Notes: generated from the letters alone by a model not told the origin. A DNA stretch of 64,000 nucleotides from an uncultured Lachnospiraceae bacterium (GCA_947630025.1 CANRFZ010000011.1:44988-108987), one strand, 5' to 3'. Positions 8,519-18,441 are shown, counted from the first letter of the stretch. Program-made: numbers and translations.

Positions 8519-9589
8519 TTATTTTACCCCCACGTTCATTATGATTTCCTGTGCAATCTGGTCAAGCGGTACGACCTGGTCGGAGAGGCCCGCGTTCACG
8601 ACGCTCTTGGGCATTCCGTACACCGCGCACGTGCTTGCTTCCTGCGCGATTACATGAATCTTTTTCTTGGTTTTGAGATTGATGATTCCTTCCGTGCCGT
8701 CGGCGCCCATGCCGGTCATCACCACGCAGACCACCTGATCGTACCCGCTGTTCATCAGCGACTCGTACATATAGTTGGCGCACGGCCTGACGCCCTCCCT
8801 CGTCGGCTCGTCCGTGTAGTGCACCGTGCTCCTGCCGCCGCTCGTGGACACGTTCATATGCCTGCCGCCCATCGCGATGTAGACGGTGCCCGCCTCGATC
8901 ACGTCTCCCTCGGCGGCCTCCTTCACGTGCACTTCGCTGAGGGAATCCAGCCGCTCCGCCAGCGACGCCGTAAAGCCCGCGGGCATATGCTGGACGATCA
9001 TGACAGGCGCTTTCAGGTTTTTAGGCAGTCTCGGAATGACGGACTGCAGCGCCTTGGGGCCTCCCGTGGAGCTCGCCAGCGCCACGATCCGGTTGCCCGT
9101 GACGGCGGAGGCGTGTTTGCTCACCAGCTCCACCATCTTCTTGGAGGTCTTGAGCTCCTCCATCGTGAACGTCCTGCCGAAAGACGGCGCCTTGGATTCC
9201 GCCACGACCGCCAGTATCCGCATCATTCTCGCCTTGAACGAGTCGGTACGGCAGTCCATCGCGTTGTTGGGCTTGTGGATAAAGTCCAGCGCGCCCAGCT
9301 CCAGCGCGTCCAGCGTCGTCTTGGCGCCTTCCTTCGTGTCGGTGCTGGCCATCATGACTCTCGCGGAGATCTTGCGCTTCTGCAGCTCTTTCAGAAGCTC
9401 CAGCCCGTTCATCTGCGGCATATTGACATCCAGCACTACCGCGTCATACGTCTTGCGGCTGAGCAGATCCAGCGCTTCCACGCCGTTTACGGCGCGATCC
9501 TCCACACGGAATCTATCATCGCTTTCTATTATATCACAGAGCACCCTTCTCATGAGTGCAGAGTCGTCAACTACTAATATTTTTTTCAT
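8519..9589 (-). CDS. cheB: Chemoreceptor methylesterase/response regulator CheB
   Basis: 356 aa from ATG 9589, which has GGAG six bases upstream; a TTG four codons earlier overlaps that SD and is rejected. The receiver domain has KILVVDDSALMRR and the phospho-acceptor in VVLDVNMPQMNG. The C-terminal methylesterase has the catalytic Ser in ALASSTGGPKAL, His in VIVQHMPAGFT and Asp in VMTGMGADG. It removes methyl groups from chemoreceptors when phosphorylated by CheA. The partner methyltransferase cheR is not in this window. Confidence 0.96.
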   Translation of the reverse strand: MKKILVVDDSALMRRVLCDIIESDDRFRVEDRAVNGVEALDLLSRKTYDAVVLDVNMPQMNGLELLKELQKRKISARVMMASTDTKEGAKTTLDALELGALDFIHKPNNAMDCRTDSFKARMMRILAVVAESKAPSFGRTFTMEELKTSKKMVELVSKHASAVTGNRIVALASSTGGPKALQSVIPRLPKNLKAPVMIVQHMPAGFTASLAERLDSLSEVHVKEAAEGDVIEAGTVYIAMGGRHMNVSTSGGRSTVHYTDEPTREGVRPCANYMYESLMNSGYDQVVCVVMTGMGADGTEGIINLKTKKKIHVIAQEASTCAVYGMPKSVVNAGLSDQVVPLDQIAQEIIMNVGVK

Positions 9590-9658
9590 TTTCCTCTCCA
9601 ATCCGCGCCGCTGCCCGCGCTCCGTTTTATTCTGCTTTCTGCGCAGCTTCCCCGATCC

Positions 9659-10396
9659 CTATTCACCGTTCTGGTTTTTCAGAATCTTGCGCTCCTCGTC
9701 AAAGATATATTTGATGATCTCCTCGCGCTCCGTGGGATTCACCTTCACATACTGTACCCGGTGCTCGTAGACGCCCTTGCGGTTGTCCAGCTCCCGGACG
9801 CTGAGCACCTTGCCCACCAGATTGTACTCCTTGCTCTCCCCGCCGACCATCAGGTGGTACCGGCACAGGATGAGGTTATCCACCTCGTAGGCGTAGTTGG
9901 CCACAAACCGGAGGCCGCCGCCGCTGATATCGACGATGACGCTGCTTTTCAGCGGAAGCTGCGGCTCCAGATCCAGCTCCCCATTGTCCTCGGCCAGCAC
10001 TTCCTCCTCCTGCAGCGGTCTGGAATTCATTTCCAGCGCGCAGCTGAAGCGGTAGTATTCCCGGCGCTGGTGCTTGCGCAGATTGCTGATCAGGTCAAGG
10101 ACCAGCACGTACATACTGTTGTTCCGGTAGCGGTCAACCACCCGCGCATAGCACTGGTACAGGCCGCTCTCGGAGTAGAAGTACAGATCGAACTCTCCGT
10201 CCACGGGCAGAAGCACCAGTCTTGTTTTTTCCATCGGCATGGAAATCTCCACGCGGTCTTCGGAGAGGACGTCTATCACCTGACTCTGGTAGACCTTGCG
10301 CGTCTCGCCCTCCGCCCCAGCGTCCTTAAAGCGGTCGATGGACTGCAGATCCACCCGGCAGCCCGGTATCACATATTTGGATAAAAGATTCGCCAT
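9659..10396 (-). CDS. PilZ-domain flagellar brake-type protein (YcgR-like)
   Basis: 245 aa from ATG 10396, chosen because GGAGG lies just upstream; an ATG at 10408 would overlap that SD. An N-terminal YcgR/FlrP-like beta domain (to about 105) is followed by a PilZ domain with the c-di-GMP-binding signature intact: the RxxxR motif within RREYYRFS and the DISGGGLRF (D/NxSxxG) motif. Proteins of this architecture slow flagellar rotation or assist motility in response to c-di-GMP. Its place between flhG and cheB implies co-expression with the motor. Confidence 0.88.
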   Translation of the reverse strand: MANLLSKYVIPGCRVDLQSIDRFKDAGAEGETRKVYQSQVIDVLSEDRVEISMPMEKTRLVLLPVDGEFDLYFYSESGLYQCYARVVDRYRNNSMYVLVLDLISNLRKHQRREYYRFSCALEMNSRPLQEEEVLAEDNGELDLEPQLPLKSSVIVDISGGGLRFVANYAYEVDNLILCRYHLMVGGESKEYNLVGKVLSVRELDNRKGVYEHRVQYVKVNPTEREEIIKYIFDEERKILKNQNGE

Positions 10397-10429
10397 AATT
10401 TCCTCCATGTCAGAACAGGCCGCGCCGTC

Positions 10430-11305
10430 CTATCTCTTAGATATAATATGAGAGAAAAACGCCGCCATGCCACGTTTCGGCAGATTCGCGCTGAGCTCTT
10501 TGTTCATCAGTCTGGCGGCGATCTTCTCGAAAGCCACCGCGGAGCGCGCCCGCGGATTGTCCAGCGAGACGGGCATCTGCTGCATCACCGCCTTGGCCAG
10601 CTGGGTGTCCTGCGGCACCATTCCCAGATAGCTGATCGGCACTTTCAGATACCGCCCGACGACGGCCTCCAGCTTCGCATAGAGCGCCTCCGCCTCGGCG
10701 TCGCCGAACACCTTGTTGGCGATCACCTTGATCTGGGACGCCTCCGGCGAATAGCGGGGGTGCCGGTTCAGCGCCTTTAGCAGCGAATAAGAATCCGTGA
10801 TGGACGTGGGCTCCGGCGTCGTCACCAGCAGGATCTCGCCGCTGGCCACCAGAAATTCCAGCACCGCGTCGGAGATGCCCGCGCCGGTGTCCACGATGAT
10901 GATGTCCGCCATCTCGTCCAGCTCCACCAGATTCTGAATGATATAATTCAGGTAGTCCCTGCTTAAGTTGGACATCCCCGCGATTCCGGAGCCGCCGGAG
11001 ATAAATCCCACCTCCATGGGCCCCCAGGTGATGATGTCCCGTATGTTTTTGCCCTGATAAATCAGATCGCAGAGATTATGCTTCGGCACCGCGCCGAACA
11101 TGATCTCGATATTGGCCAGCCCGAAATCGGCGTCCAGTATGATAACCCGCTGGTTCATCTTGCGGAACTGAATCGCCAGATTGATCGCCGTATTGGATTT
11201 GCCGACGCCGCCCTTGCCGCTGGTCACGGTAATCACTCTCGCAAGAGGGCGCTGCGGCTGGCTGCTGGCTTTTATGATATTTCGTAGTTGTTCAGCCTGA
11301 TCCAT
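10430..11305 (-). CDS. flhG: MinD/ParA-type ATPase FlhG (YlxH)
   Basis: 291 aa. The deviant Walker A is TSGKGGVGKSNTAIN (about residue 28), with Walker A' DADFGLANIE and Walker B IIVDTGAGIS. A C-terminal amphipathic membrane-targeting helix is plausible (RGMAAFFSHIISKR). FlhG controls flagellar number and position by stimulating FlhF GTPase and by handling C-ring assembly. It lies 12 nt after flhF. Confidence 0.94.
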   Translation of the reverse strand: MDQAEQLRNIIKASSQPQRPLARVITVTSGKGGVGKSNTAINLAIQFRKMNQRVIILDADFGLANIEIMFGAVPKHNLCDLIYQGKNIRDIITWGPMEVGFISGGSGIAGMSNLSRDYLNYIIQNLVELDEMADIIIVDTGAGISDAVLEFLVASGEILLVTTPEPTSITDSYSLLKALNRHPRYSPEASQIKVIANKVFGDAEAEALYAKLEAVVGRYLKVPISYLGMVPQDTQLAKAVMQQMPVSLDNPRARSAVAFEKIAARLMNKELSANLPKRGMAAFFSHIISKR

Positions 11306-11317
11306 TCGCTCTCCTCC

Positions 11318-12541
11318 TTAGTGCTTACCTCCCAATAGCTGCTTCACGGTGCTCTGCGGGTTAAATTCCTCGATATCGTCCGGCACATTCTGTCCGTAGG
11401 TCACATAGGACAGGGAAGCGCCCGTATACAGCCTCAGATTGAGCAGGCTCCCTAACGTCGTCGTCTCGTCCAGCTTGGTAAAGATCAGCTTGAAGTCCGT
11501 CATCTCCTTGTAGGCGTCGGCGATGCTGATCAGATCCCGGTATTTCGTCGTGGCGCTGAGCACCAGATAGACTTCCTTCTCCGCCTTGCCGTCCACGGAG
11601 TGGATAAAGGTGCTCATGCTCTCCTTCTGCGTCGTATTCTGGTGGGAATGCCCCGCCGTGTCCACGAGGATATAGTCGTAGTCGCGGAAATCCTCCATGG
11701 CCTTCTCGATCTCCTCCACCGTGTAGATAATCCGAAACGGCACTTCCAGAATGTTGGCGTAGGTGCGAAGCTGCTCCGCCGCCGCGATCCGGTACGTGTC
11801 CGCCGTCAGAAGCGCCACTTTCTTTTTCATGTCCACGCGGAAGATGGAGGCGATCTTGGCGATCGTCGTCGTCTTGCCTACGCCCGTGGGCCCGATGAAA
11901 AATACCATCTTGATGCCCTTGGACGCCGGCGTGATGCAGTCCGGCATACCGAATTTCAGTATCATCTTCTGGTAGATATTGGCCAGCGCATAGTCAATCG
12001 GCATATTGGGCTTGTTCGCCTGCGCGATCTCGTCCAGTATCTCCGTCGCGTATTGGTCGTCCACTTCGTTGTTGCGCATCGTGTCGTGGAGAAGCCGCAT
12101 GAACTTGTCGATCTCCGACTCCTCTTTCGGCTCCTGCTCCTCGTCTTTCTTCTCCGCCCGGTTCTCGTCGGGCTTCTGGAGCTGCTGCTCCAGCAGGGAC
12201 TGCAGGCTGTCCAGCTTCTCCTCGATGGCGCTGCTCTCCCTGCGCTCCGGCTGCTCCCCGGCACGCTCCGCGCCGCCCTGCTGCGCGCTCTGCGGCTGCT
12301 GAGCCTCCTTATTCTGGCTCGTGGCGAGGACGTTATTGATGGCGGTCACCGCCGCGGAGTAGCGCTCACTCTCCTCCTCCAGCGCCACCGTCACTTCCGT
12401 CAGATGGGGCTTTAAGAACGAGAAGAAGCCCTTAGCCTTCACGTCCCTGACGTTCATGACGACCACGCCTTCCCCCAGTTCCTTTCTGGCGGTATCCATC
12501 GCCTCTTTCTCTGTTTTGCCGGTAAATTTTTTGATTATCAT
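11318..12541 (-). CDS. flhF: SRP-type GTPase FlhF
   Basis: 407 aa. The N-terminal basic (B) domain is followed by a Gln/Glu-rich linker (about 80-135), an N domain and an SRP-type G domain with G1 FIGPTGVGKTTTIAKIA (about residue 213), G3 DTAGHSHQN and G4 TKLDET. FlhF directs placement of the flagellar basal body. Its start codon overlaps the flhA stop by one base, so translation is likely coupled. Confidence 0.95.
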   Translation of the reverse strand: MIIKKFTGKTEKEAMDTARKELGEGVVVMNVRDVKAKGFFSFLKPHLTEVTVALEEESERYSAAVTAINNVLATSQNKEAQQPQSAQQGGAERAGEQPERRESSAIEEKLDSLQSLLEQQLQKPDENRAEKKDEEQEPKEESEIDKFMRLLHDTMRNNEVDDQYATEILDEIAQANKPNMPIDYALANIYQKMILKFGMPDCITPASKGIKMVFFIGPTGVGKTTTIAKIASIFRVDMKKKVALLTADTYRIAAAEQLRTYANILEVPFRIIYTVEEIEKAMEDFRDYDYILVDTAGHSHQNTTQKESMSTFIHSVDGKAEKEVYLVLSATTKYRDLISIADAYKEMTDFKLIFTKLDETTTLGSLLNLRLYTGASLSYVTYGQNVPDDIEEFNPQSTVKQLLGGKH

Positions 12542-14583
12542 TATGCTGTCACCATCCCAACAGACTGTAATTCAATGTTGGACTCCACTTCGTTGTAGGA
12601 CACAACGACCAGATCCTTGTAGTAATCTTCCGTGAGTTTTCTGAAGTACGCCCGGACGATCGGCGAGGTGATCACGATGGGCATTTTGCCCAGATCCTCC
12701 AGCTTCTTGACCTCCGCCGCCACGGAATCCATGATCGCCTTGGTCTTGGCGGGGTCCAGCGTCAGATAAGCGCCCTGCTCCGTCTGCTTCACGCTGGCCA
12801 TAATCTCCTGCTCCAGCTTCGGGTCCAGCGTCACCACGCTGGTCGTCTCGTTGGCCGCAAAGAACTTATTGGAGATCGCCCGTTTGAGGCTCTGGCGCAC
12901 ATACTCCGTCAGGATATCGGTATCCCGCGTCGTCGTGGCATAGTCGGCCAGCGTCTCGAAGATCGTCAGCAGATCCCGGATCGAAACGCCCTCTTTCAAC
13001 AGATTCTGCAGTACCTTCTGGATCTCGCCGATCCCTAACAGCTTAGGCACCAGCTCCTCCACCAGAGACGGATTGGACTCACGCAGGTTGTCCACCAGAT
13101 GCTGCACATCCTGTCTGGTCAGCAGCTCCGCGATATACTGCCTGATGATCTCCGTTAAGTGCGTCGCGATGATGGACGGCGGATCGACTACCGTGTAGCC
13201 CATGCTCTCCGCGCGCTCCCGCTGGCCCTCCGTAATCCAGATCGCCGGCAGATGGAACGAAGGCTCGAACGTGGGAATACCCGTGATCTCCTCCTCCACA
13301 TAGCCGGGATTCATCGCCATGTAGTGGTCAAAGAGGATCTCGCCCTCGCTGACCTGTACCCCTTTTATTTTAATAATATATTGGTTCGGATTCAACTGTA
13401 TGTTATCCCGCAGACGGATAATCGGTACGACAGTACCAAGCTCCAGCGCGATCTGCCGCCTGATCATGACGACGCGGTCCAGCAGGTCGCCGCCCTGATT
13501 GACGTCCGCCAGCGGTATGATGCCGTAGCCGAACTCCAGCTCGATGGGGTCCACCTGTAACAGCGAGGTGACGTTCTCCGGCTGCCGGATTTCCTCGGCG
13601 GCGGCCTCCTCCTCGTCCGCCGCGTGTTCGATCTCCGCCGTCTCGATGGTGCCGGCCATCACCCGGCCGACCACGATAAAGACGATGCCCAGTCCCACGA
13701 ACACAATTGTGTTGAGCGGCGTGACAATCCCCAGTCCCGCAATCACCGCTCCCACCAGATAGAGCACCTTCGGCGTCCCGAACAACTGGCTGATCAGCAC
13801 CGTGCCGAAATCCGCGTCCTTGGAGCCCTTCGTCACCAGAATACCTGTGGAGAGTGAGATCAGCAGGGACGGAATCTGGCTCACCAGACCGTCGCCGATG
13901 GTCAGGATCGTATACTGCGTGAGGGCGGAATTGATGTCCATGCCGCGCCGCCACATTCCCATCGCGATACCGCCGATGATGTTGACAAAGGTGATAATCA
14001 GGCCCGCCGTGGCGTCTCCCTTGACGTACTTCACGGCACCGTCCATGGAGCCGAAGAAGCTGGCTTCTTCCTGAATCCTGTCACGCCGCTGCTTCGCCTC
14101 GACGTCGTTGATCGCGCCGGTGTTTAAGTCCGCGTCGATGGCCATCTGCTTACCGGGCATGGCGTCCAGCGTAAATCTCGCCGTTACCTCGGCCACACGC
14201 TCGGAACCTTTGTTGATAATCATAAACTGCACCAGAATCAGGATGATAAAGACGATGACGCCGATGACCAGATCGCCGCCGCCCACATACTGCCCGAAAG
14301 TGCGGACCACGTTGCCGGGATCGCCCGTCGTCAGAATCAGTCTCGTCGAGGAGACGTTCAGCGCGATCCTGAAAATCGTCGTAAAGAGGAGGATGGTCGG
14401 GAAATAGGACATTTTCAGCACATCCTCGGCGAACATACAACCGAACATAACCGTGAACGCCACGGCGATGTTGCACGCGAGAAGCACGTCGAGAAGCCCC
14501 GAGGAGATCGGCACGATCAGCATGATAAACGCCGCGAGCACATACGCGGTGACGCCTATATCGGCTTTTTTCAGGTTTCCCAT
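12541..14583 (-). CDS. flhA: Flagellar type III export gate protein FlhA
   Basis: 680 aa, normal length. The N-terminal half has about eight transmembrane segments and the conserved cytoplasmic loop (VAEVTARFTLDAMPGKQMAI, ADLNTGAI). The C-terminal half is the soluble ring domain that docks export substrates. Gene order flhB-flhA-flhF-flhG is standard for Firmicutes. Confidence 0.97.
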   Translation of the reverse strand: MGNLKKADIGVTAYVLAAFIMLIVPISSGLLDVLLACNIAVAFTVMFGCMFAEDVLKMSYFPTILLFTTIFRIALNVSSTRLILTTGDPGNVVRTFGQYVGGGDLVIGVIVFIILILVQFMIINKGSERVAEVTARFTLDAMPGKQMAIDADLNTGAINDVEAKQRRDRIQEEASFFGSMDGAVKYVKGDATAGLIITFVNIIGGIAMGMWRRGMDINSALTQYTILTIGDGLVSQIPSLLISLSTGILVTKGSKDADFGTVLISQLFGTPKVLYLVGAVIAGLGIVTPLNTIVFVGLGIVFIVVGRVMAGTIETAEIEHAADEEEAAAEEIRQPENVTSLLQVDPIELEFGYGIIPLADVNQGGDLLDRVVMIRRQIALELGTVVPIIRLRDNIQLNPNQYIIKIKGVQVSEGEILFDHYMAMNPGYVEEEITGIPTFEPSFHLPAIWITEGQRERAESMGYTVVDPPSIIATHLTEIIRQYIAELLTRQDVQHLVDNLRESNPSLVEELVPKLLGIGEIQKVLQNLLKEGVSIRDLLTIFETLADYATTTRDTDILTEYVRQSLKRAISNKFFAANETTSVVTLDPKLEQEIMASVKQTEQGAYLTLDPAKTKAIMDSVAAEVKKLEDLGKMPIVITSPIVRAYFRKLTEDYYKDLVVVSYNEVESNIELQSVGMVTA

Positions 14584-14630
14584 GCGCTTCTCCTCCTTTC
14601 CTCCAGGTTACTGCCCGCAATCCGCTCCGG

Positions 14631-15743
14631 TTATACTTTGCCCTGCAGATGATATACGAACGCCAGCACCTCCGCCACCGCCTGATAGAGCTCCGGCGGC
14701 ACCACGCTGCCGATGTCCACATTGGCGTACAGCATACGTGCCAGAGGCTTGTTCTCCACGATCTCGATATGATGCTCCTTCGCTTCTTCCTTGATCTTCT
14801 GCGCCAGATAGTCGGCGCCCTTGGCGATCACATAGGGAGCGTCGTAGAGCTCGGGATCGTACTTGATGGCCACCGCATAATGCGTCGGGTTCGTGATGAC
14901 CACGTCCGCCTGCGGGAGCTGCTGCATCATACGCCTGCGGGAAGCCTCCTGCATCCGCTGGCGCTGCTTGCTCTTGATCTGGGGATCTCCCTCTTGGTTC
15001 TTGTACTCGTCCTTGACTTCCTGCTTCGTCATCTTCATGTCGTTCTTGAACTTTACCTTCTGGTAAATATAGTCCAGCAGCGCGATGATGACATAGAAAG
15101 CCGATATCCTGAGCCCTAAGTTGACTACCAGCGTGCCGATCAGCATGATCCCCTGATTCAGCGGCAGATCGTAAAACTGGTAGATGGGCGGCATATTCTT
15201 TCGCAGGTAGGAGTAGACCACATATCCCACCAGTGCGATCTTTAGCAGCGATTTGAGCAGCTCCACCAGCGAGTTGACGGATAAGAACCGCTTAAACCCG
15301 TTCACCGGATTCAGCTTGCTGAACTTGGGCTGCAGCGGCTTGGTGGTAGGCTTCCACTTCACCTGCGCCACGTCCGCCACGACGCACACCAGCACGCCGA
15401 CCAGCAGAAACGGCGCCATAATCAGCAGAATCCGCAGCAGGGCGCTGATAAAAAGCGTGCTGATCGTCTGCTCCTGTATGTGTCCGTCGTACAACTTGAT
15501 ATACTCCGGTATCTGCGAGTAGATGTCGTACATATTTCCCACAAAAAACGTGGCCATATATCTGGTCCAGAGGTAGACTAACGAGAAGAACGCCAGCAGC
15601 TCCAGCGCGTTGCTGATCTCCTTGCTCTTGGCCACCTGGCCTTCCTTGCGGGCGTCGTCCAGCTTCTTGGCGGTAGGCTCCTCGGTCTTCTCACCGCCGG
15701 GCCCGTCCTTGGCAAAGAACTGGAGATTGTATGCTAAGATCAC
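14631..15743 (-). CDS. flhB: Flagellar type III export switch protein FlhB
   Basis: 370 aa. Four transmembrane segments are followed by a cytoplasmic domain with the autocleavage site NPTH in VVITNPTHYAVAI (about residue 280). Self-cleavage changes export specificity from rod/hook to filament substrates, together with FliK. The N-terminal GGEKTEEPTAKKLDDARKEG signature is intact. It overlaps the fliR stop by 4 nt. Confidence 0.97.
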   Translation of the reverse strand: MILAYNLQFFAKDGPGGEKTEEPTAKKLDDARKEGQVAKSKEISNALELLAFFSLVYLWTRYMATFFVGNMYDIYSQIPEYIKLYDGHIQEQTISTLFISALLRILLIMAPFLLVGVLVCVVADVAQVKWKPTTKPLQPKFSKLNPVNGFKRFLSVNSLVELLKSLLKIALVGYVVYSYLRKNMPPIYQFYDLPLNQGIMLIGTLVVNLGLRISAFYVIIALLDYIYQKVKFKNDMKMTKQEVKDEYKNQEGDPQIKSKQRQRMQEASRRRMMQQLPQADVVITNPTHYAVAIKYDPELYDAPYVIAKGADYLAQKIKEEAKEHHIEIVENKPLARMLYANVDIGSVVPPELYQAVAEVLAFVYHLQGKV

Positions 15744-16519
15744 GTCATCCCCTCCATAAAGGATACGATCATTTCCTTCATCTCCCGAAACACATAATCC
15801 GCCGCGCCGGGCAGGATGCGCACTGTCAGGAACAGAATCCCCAGCCCGACCAGCACTTTCATCTGCATTCCCACCGCAAACATATTCATCTGCGGCGAGA
15901 TCTTGGCCAGAATGCCGAGCACCGCGTTGAGCAGCAGCATCGTGCAGAAGATCGGCAGGATAATGCGGAATCCCATCGTGATATAGTCGCCCAGAAACTT
16001 GATCACGGAGCCGATCAGCGATTCCGAGTCAAACACCGCGCCGTTGACGGGGATCAGCGTGAAACTGTCCACCAGCGCGCTGAGCAGATATTGGTACATC
16101 CCCGTGACGATCATAAAAAGCGTGAAGATATACTGGTAAAACACGCCGGTAAAAGTCGCCTGCTCTCTGGTCGCCGGGTCCACCAGCGAGACCATCGACA
16201 CGCCGATCTCCATATCGGCGATGCTGCCCGCAAAGGACGTGACCGCCACACAGATCTGCGCGCCCCAGCCGATCAGAAACCCCGTCAGCGCCTCCTTCAT
16301 CACCACCACCGCATAGCCCAGAAGCGTACTGTATACGACGTCGCTCCGATCCACCGACATATAGACCAGATAGGACAGGAAGATACTGAACACGATCTTG
16401 ACGCTCCGGGGGACGCCGTTTAACGAGAAAAAAGGCGCCACAAACACGAAACAGGAAATCCTCACCAGCACCAGCAGAAAATATTCAAGGTCCGCATAGG
16501 TAAAGGTCACATCGATCAT
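15740..16519 (-). CDS. fliR: Flagellar export gate protein FliR
   Basis: 259 aa, with six hydrophobic segments typical of FliR and the conserved FSLNGVPRSVKI region near residue 30. With FliP and FliQ it forms the export channel in the basal body. It starts 13 nt after fliQ and overlaps flhB by 4 nt. Confidence 0.95.
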   Translation of the reverse strand: MIDVTFTYADLEYFLLVLVRISCFVFVAPFFSLNGVPRSVKIVFSIFLSYLVYMSVDRSDVVYSTLLGYAVVVMKEALTGFLIGWGAQICVAVTSFAGSIADMEIGVSMVSLVDPATREQATFTGVFYQYIFTLFMIVTGMYQYLLSALVDSFTLIPVNGAVFDSESLIGSVIKFLGDYITMGFRIILPIFCTMLLLNAVLGILAKISPQMNMFAVGMQMKVLVGLGILFLTVRILPGAADYVFREMKEMIVSFMEGMT

Positions 16520-16532
16520 ACCGACTCACGCC

Positions 16533-16808
16533 TCATCTGATATAATTGCCGAAGCTGCTCCACAGGCTGGTCATATACTCCACCATGTTGTTCATGATCC
16601 AGTGTCCCAGCAGGATCAGCGTCAGAAAAATGGCAAGAATCTTAGGCACAAACGTCAGCGTCTGCTCCTGAATCGACGTGACCGTCTGAAAGATGCTGAC
16701 GATCAGGCCCACGCACAACGATACGAGCAGAAGCGGCGCCGCGCATTTAATGATCGTAAAGATTGCCTCCTGCGCAATCGCAGTGACGTCATCAATAACC
16801 ATACTCAT
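16533..16808 (-). CDS. fliQ: Flagellar export gate protein FliQ
   Basis: 91 aa, two transmembrane helices around the conserved VSIFQTVTSIQEQTLTFVPK loop. It is a standard FliQ and forms the channel with FliP and FliR. It starts 6 nt after the fliP stop. Confidence 0.95.
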   Translation of the reverse strand: MSMVIDDVTAIAQEAIFTIIKCAAPLLLVSLCVGLIVSIFQTVTSIQEQTLTFVPKILAIFLTLILLGHWIMNNMVEYMTSLWSSFGNYIR

Positions 16809-16814
16809 CCTCCG

Positions 16815-17696
16815 CTAAATATAAAAGCTCTCCACCAGACTCTTGATGATCAGGTACCAGCCGTCCGCCAGCACAAAGAGCAGGATCTTGAACGGCATCG
16901 AAATCGTCGTCGGCGGCAGCATCATCATACCCATGCTCATCAGCGTGGACGCCACCACCATATCTATCACGATGAACGGAATATAAATCAAAAAGCCGAT
17001 GATAAACGCATACCGCAGCTCGCTGATGATATAGCTGGGGATCAGCACGCTCATCGGAATCTCGTCCAGCTCGCCGTTCCACTCCAGCCTGTCGATGGCC
17101 ATAAAGAGGCTGACGTCCTTCTTCTGCGTCTGCTTATACAGATGCTCCCTGATCGGAACCGACGCCTTCTCCAGAGCTTCCTCCTGCGTCAGCTCCCCCG
17201 CCTCGAACGGCACCACGGCCTCCGTGTAGACGGCGGTCAGCGTGGGCTGCATGATAAAAAACGTCAAAAAGAGCGCGATGCCTATCAGTACCGTGTTAGG
17301 CGGCGCCGTCTGCGTGTTCAGCGCCTGCCTCGTAAAGTGCAGGACGATGATGATCCGGGTAAACGAGGTCATCGTGACGATCAGCGTCGGCGCGATGGCG
17401 ATCAGCGTCAGTATGATCAGAATGCGCAGCGCGCCGTTGATACTGCCGTTGCCGTCTCCGTACGTGATCGTAAACGTGTTGCCGATATTCAGTTCCGCAA
17501 GTTCGTCGGCGTCCTGCGACTCCCCCGGTTCCCGCAGATTCGTCTGGTCATCCGTCACGCCGGTGAGGTTGGAATCGCGGTAGGGCGTGTCGGCAGTCGC
17601 ATATACCGTCAGCTTACTGTTTAGACACAATATGCCTGCCAGTAACAGCAGGCACATCATTTTCGCCAAATGATATACGGAAAAGTATTTCTTCAT
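16815..17696 (-). CDS. fliP: Flagellar export gate protein FliP
   Basis: 293 aa. An N-terminal signal-like helix (residues 9-33) precedes an extra hydrophilic stretch of about 45 residues. The FliP core then starts at RILIILTLIAIAPTLIVTMT with the signature FTRIIIVLHFTRQAL and QTAPPNTVLIGIALFLTFF. The start overlaps the fliO stop by 4 nt (ATGA). FliP is often cleaved after its signal sequence. Confidence 0.95.
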   Translation of the reverse strand: MKKYFSVYHLAKMMCLLLLAGILCLNSKLTVYATADTPYRDSNLTGVTDDQTNLREPGESQDADELAELNIGNTFTITYGDGNGSINGALRILIILTLIAIAPTLIVTMTSFTRIIIVLHFTRQALNTQTAPPNTVLIGIALFLTFFIMQPTLTAVYTEAVVPFEAGELTQEEALEKASVPIREHLYKQTQKKDVSLFMAIDRLEWNGELDEIPMSVLIPSYIISELRYAFIIGFLIYIPFIVIDMVVASTLMSMGMMMLPPTTISMPFKILLFVLADGWYLIIKSLVESFYI

Positions 17697-18079
17697 TCGT
17701 CTCGCCCATCTTCGTTTCCCGAAGAATCCTTTTGCTGAAGTTTCCCGAGAATCTCTTTAAAATTAAGCGTCTGCGGCGCGTCCGTGCCGGACAGTGCCAG
17801 ATCCTGCTCAGGTATCTCTGTCAACATTGTAACAGTATCCTTGCAGATTGCCACGGCCAAATATTTCCTGCCGACTCTGACGATCTGGATGTACTTATTG
17901 CTGCCCGGCAGACGGATCATGTCCAGCGTCTCCAGATTGGCGTTGGTATTCTTGGTCTTCTGGTAGCCCGCCGTCCATTTCGTAACCCAATAAGTAACAA
18001 GCAGTACGAATACAAAGATGATCAGTACCGTTATAAACTGTATATAGGAATCGGTTCTGGCCGACACCGTGAGCAGCAT
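17693..18079 (-). CDS. fliO: Flagellar biosynthesis protein FliO (FliZ-like)
   Basis: 128 aa from ATG 18079, whose first base is the last base of the cheY stop. A longer frame starting at 18202 lies inside cheY and is rejected. One transmembrane segment (about residues 15-33) is followed by a basic cytoplasmic domain with VRVGRKYLAVAICKDTVTML, typical of the FliO core. FliO helps assemble FliP into the export gate. Confidence 0.88.
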   Translation of the reverse strand: MLLTVSARTDSYIQFITVLIIFVFVLLVTYWVTKWTAGYQKTKNTNANLETLDMIRLPGSNKYIQIVRVGRKYLAVAICKDTVTMLTEIPEQDLALSGTDAPQTLNFKEILGKLQQKDSSGNEDGRDE

Positions 18080-18441
18080 TACCCCACTACCTTTTTGACG
18101 GCTTCCAGCACGCGGTCCGCCTGGAAAGGCTTTACGATAAAGTCCTTTGCGCCCGACTGGATGGACTCGATAACCATCGCCTGCTGGCCCATCGCGGAGC
18201 ACATGATGATCATCGCGCCCGGATCGGACTCCTTGATCTTTTTGAGCGCCTGAATACCGTCCATCTCGGGCATCGTGATGTCCATCAGCACCAGATCGGG
18301 TTTCAGCTCGTTGTACTTCTCGACAGCCTTAGCGCCGTTCTCCGCTTCGCCCGCAACATTGTACCCGTTCTTGGTCAGGATGTCTTTGATCATCATCCGC
18401 ATGAATGCTGCATCGTCACATATCAAAATATTCTTTGCCAT
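18079..18441 (-). CDS. cheY: Chemotaxis response regulator CheY
   Basis: 120 aa, a single receiver domain. The acidic pair is in LICDDAAFM (Asp9 and Asp10), the phospho-acceptor is Asp54 in LVLMDITMPEMDG, and the conserved Lys is in DFIVKPF. CheY-P binds the FliM/FliY switch. It sits between fliY and fliO, the normal Firmicute location. Confidence 0.96.
   Translation of the reverse strand: MAKNILICDDAAFMRMMIKDILTKNGYNVAGEAENGAKAVEKYNELKPDLVLMDITMPEMDGIQALKKIKESDPGAMIIMCSAMGQQAMVIESIQSGAKDFIVKPFQADRVLEAVKKVVG

Noticed and set aside
17693..18202. Longer FliO reading frame starting at 18202
   Set aside because: The first 41 codons lie inside cheY in another frame. ATG 18079 gives the family-like N-terminus and overlaps the cheY stop by one base.
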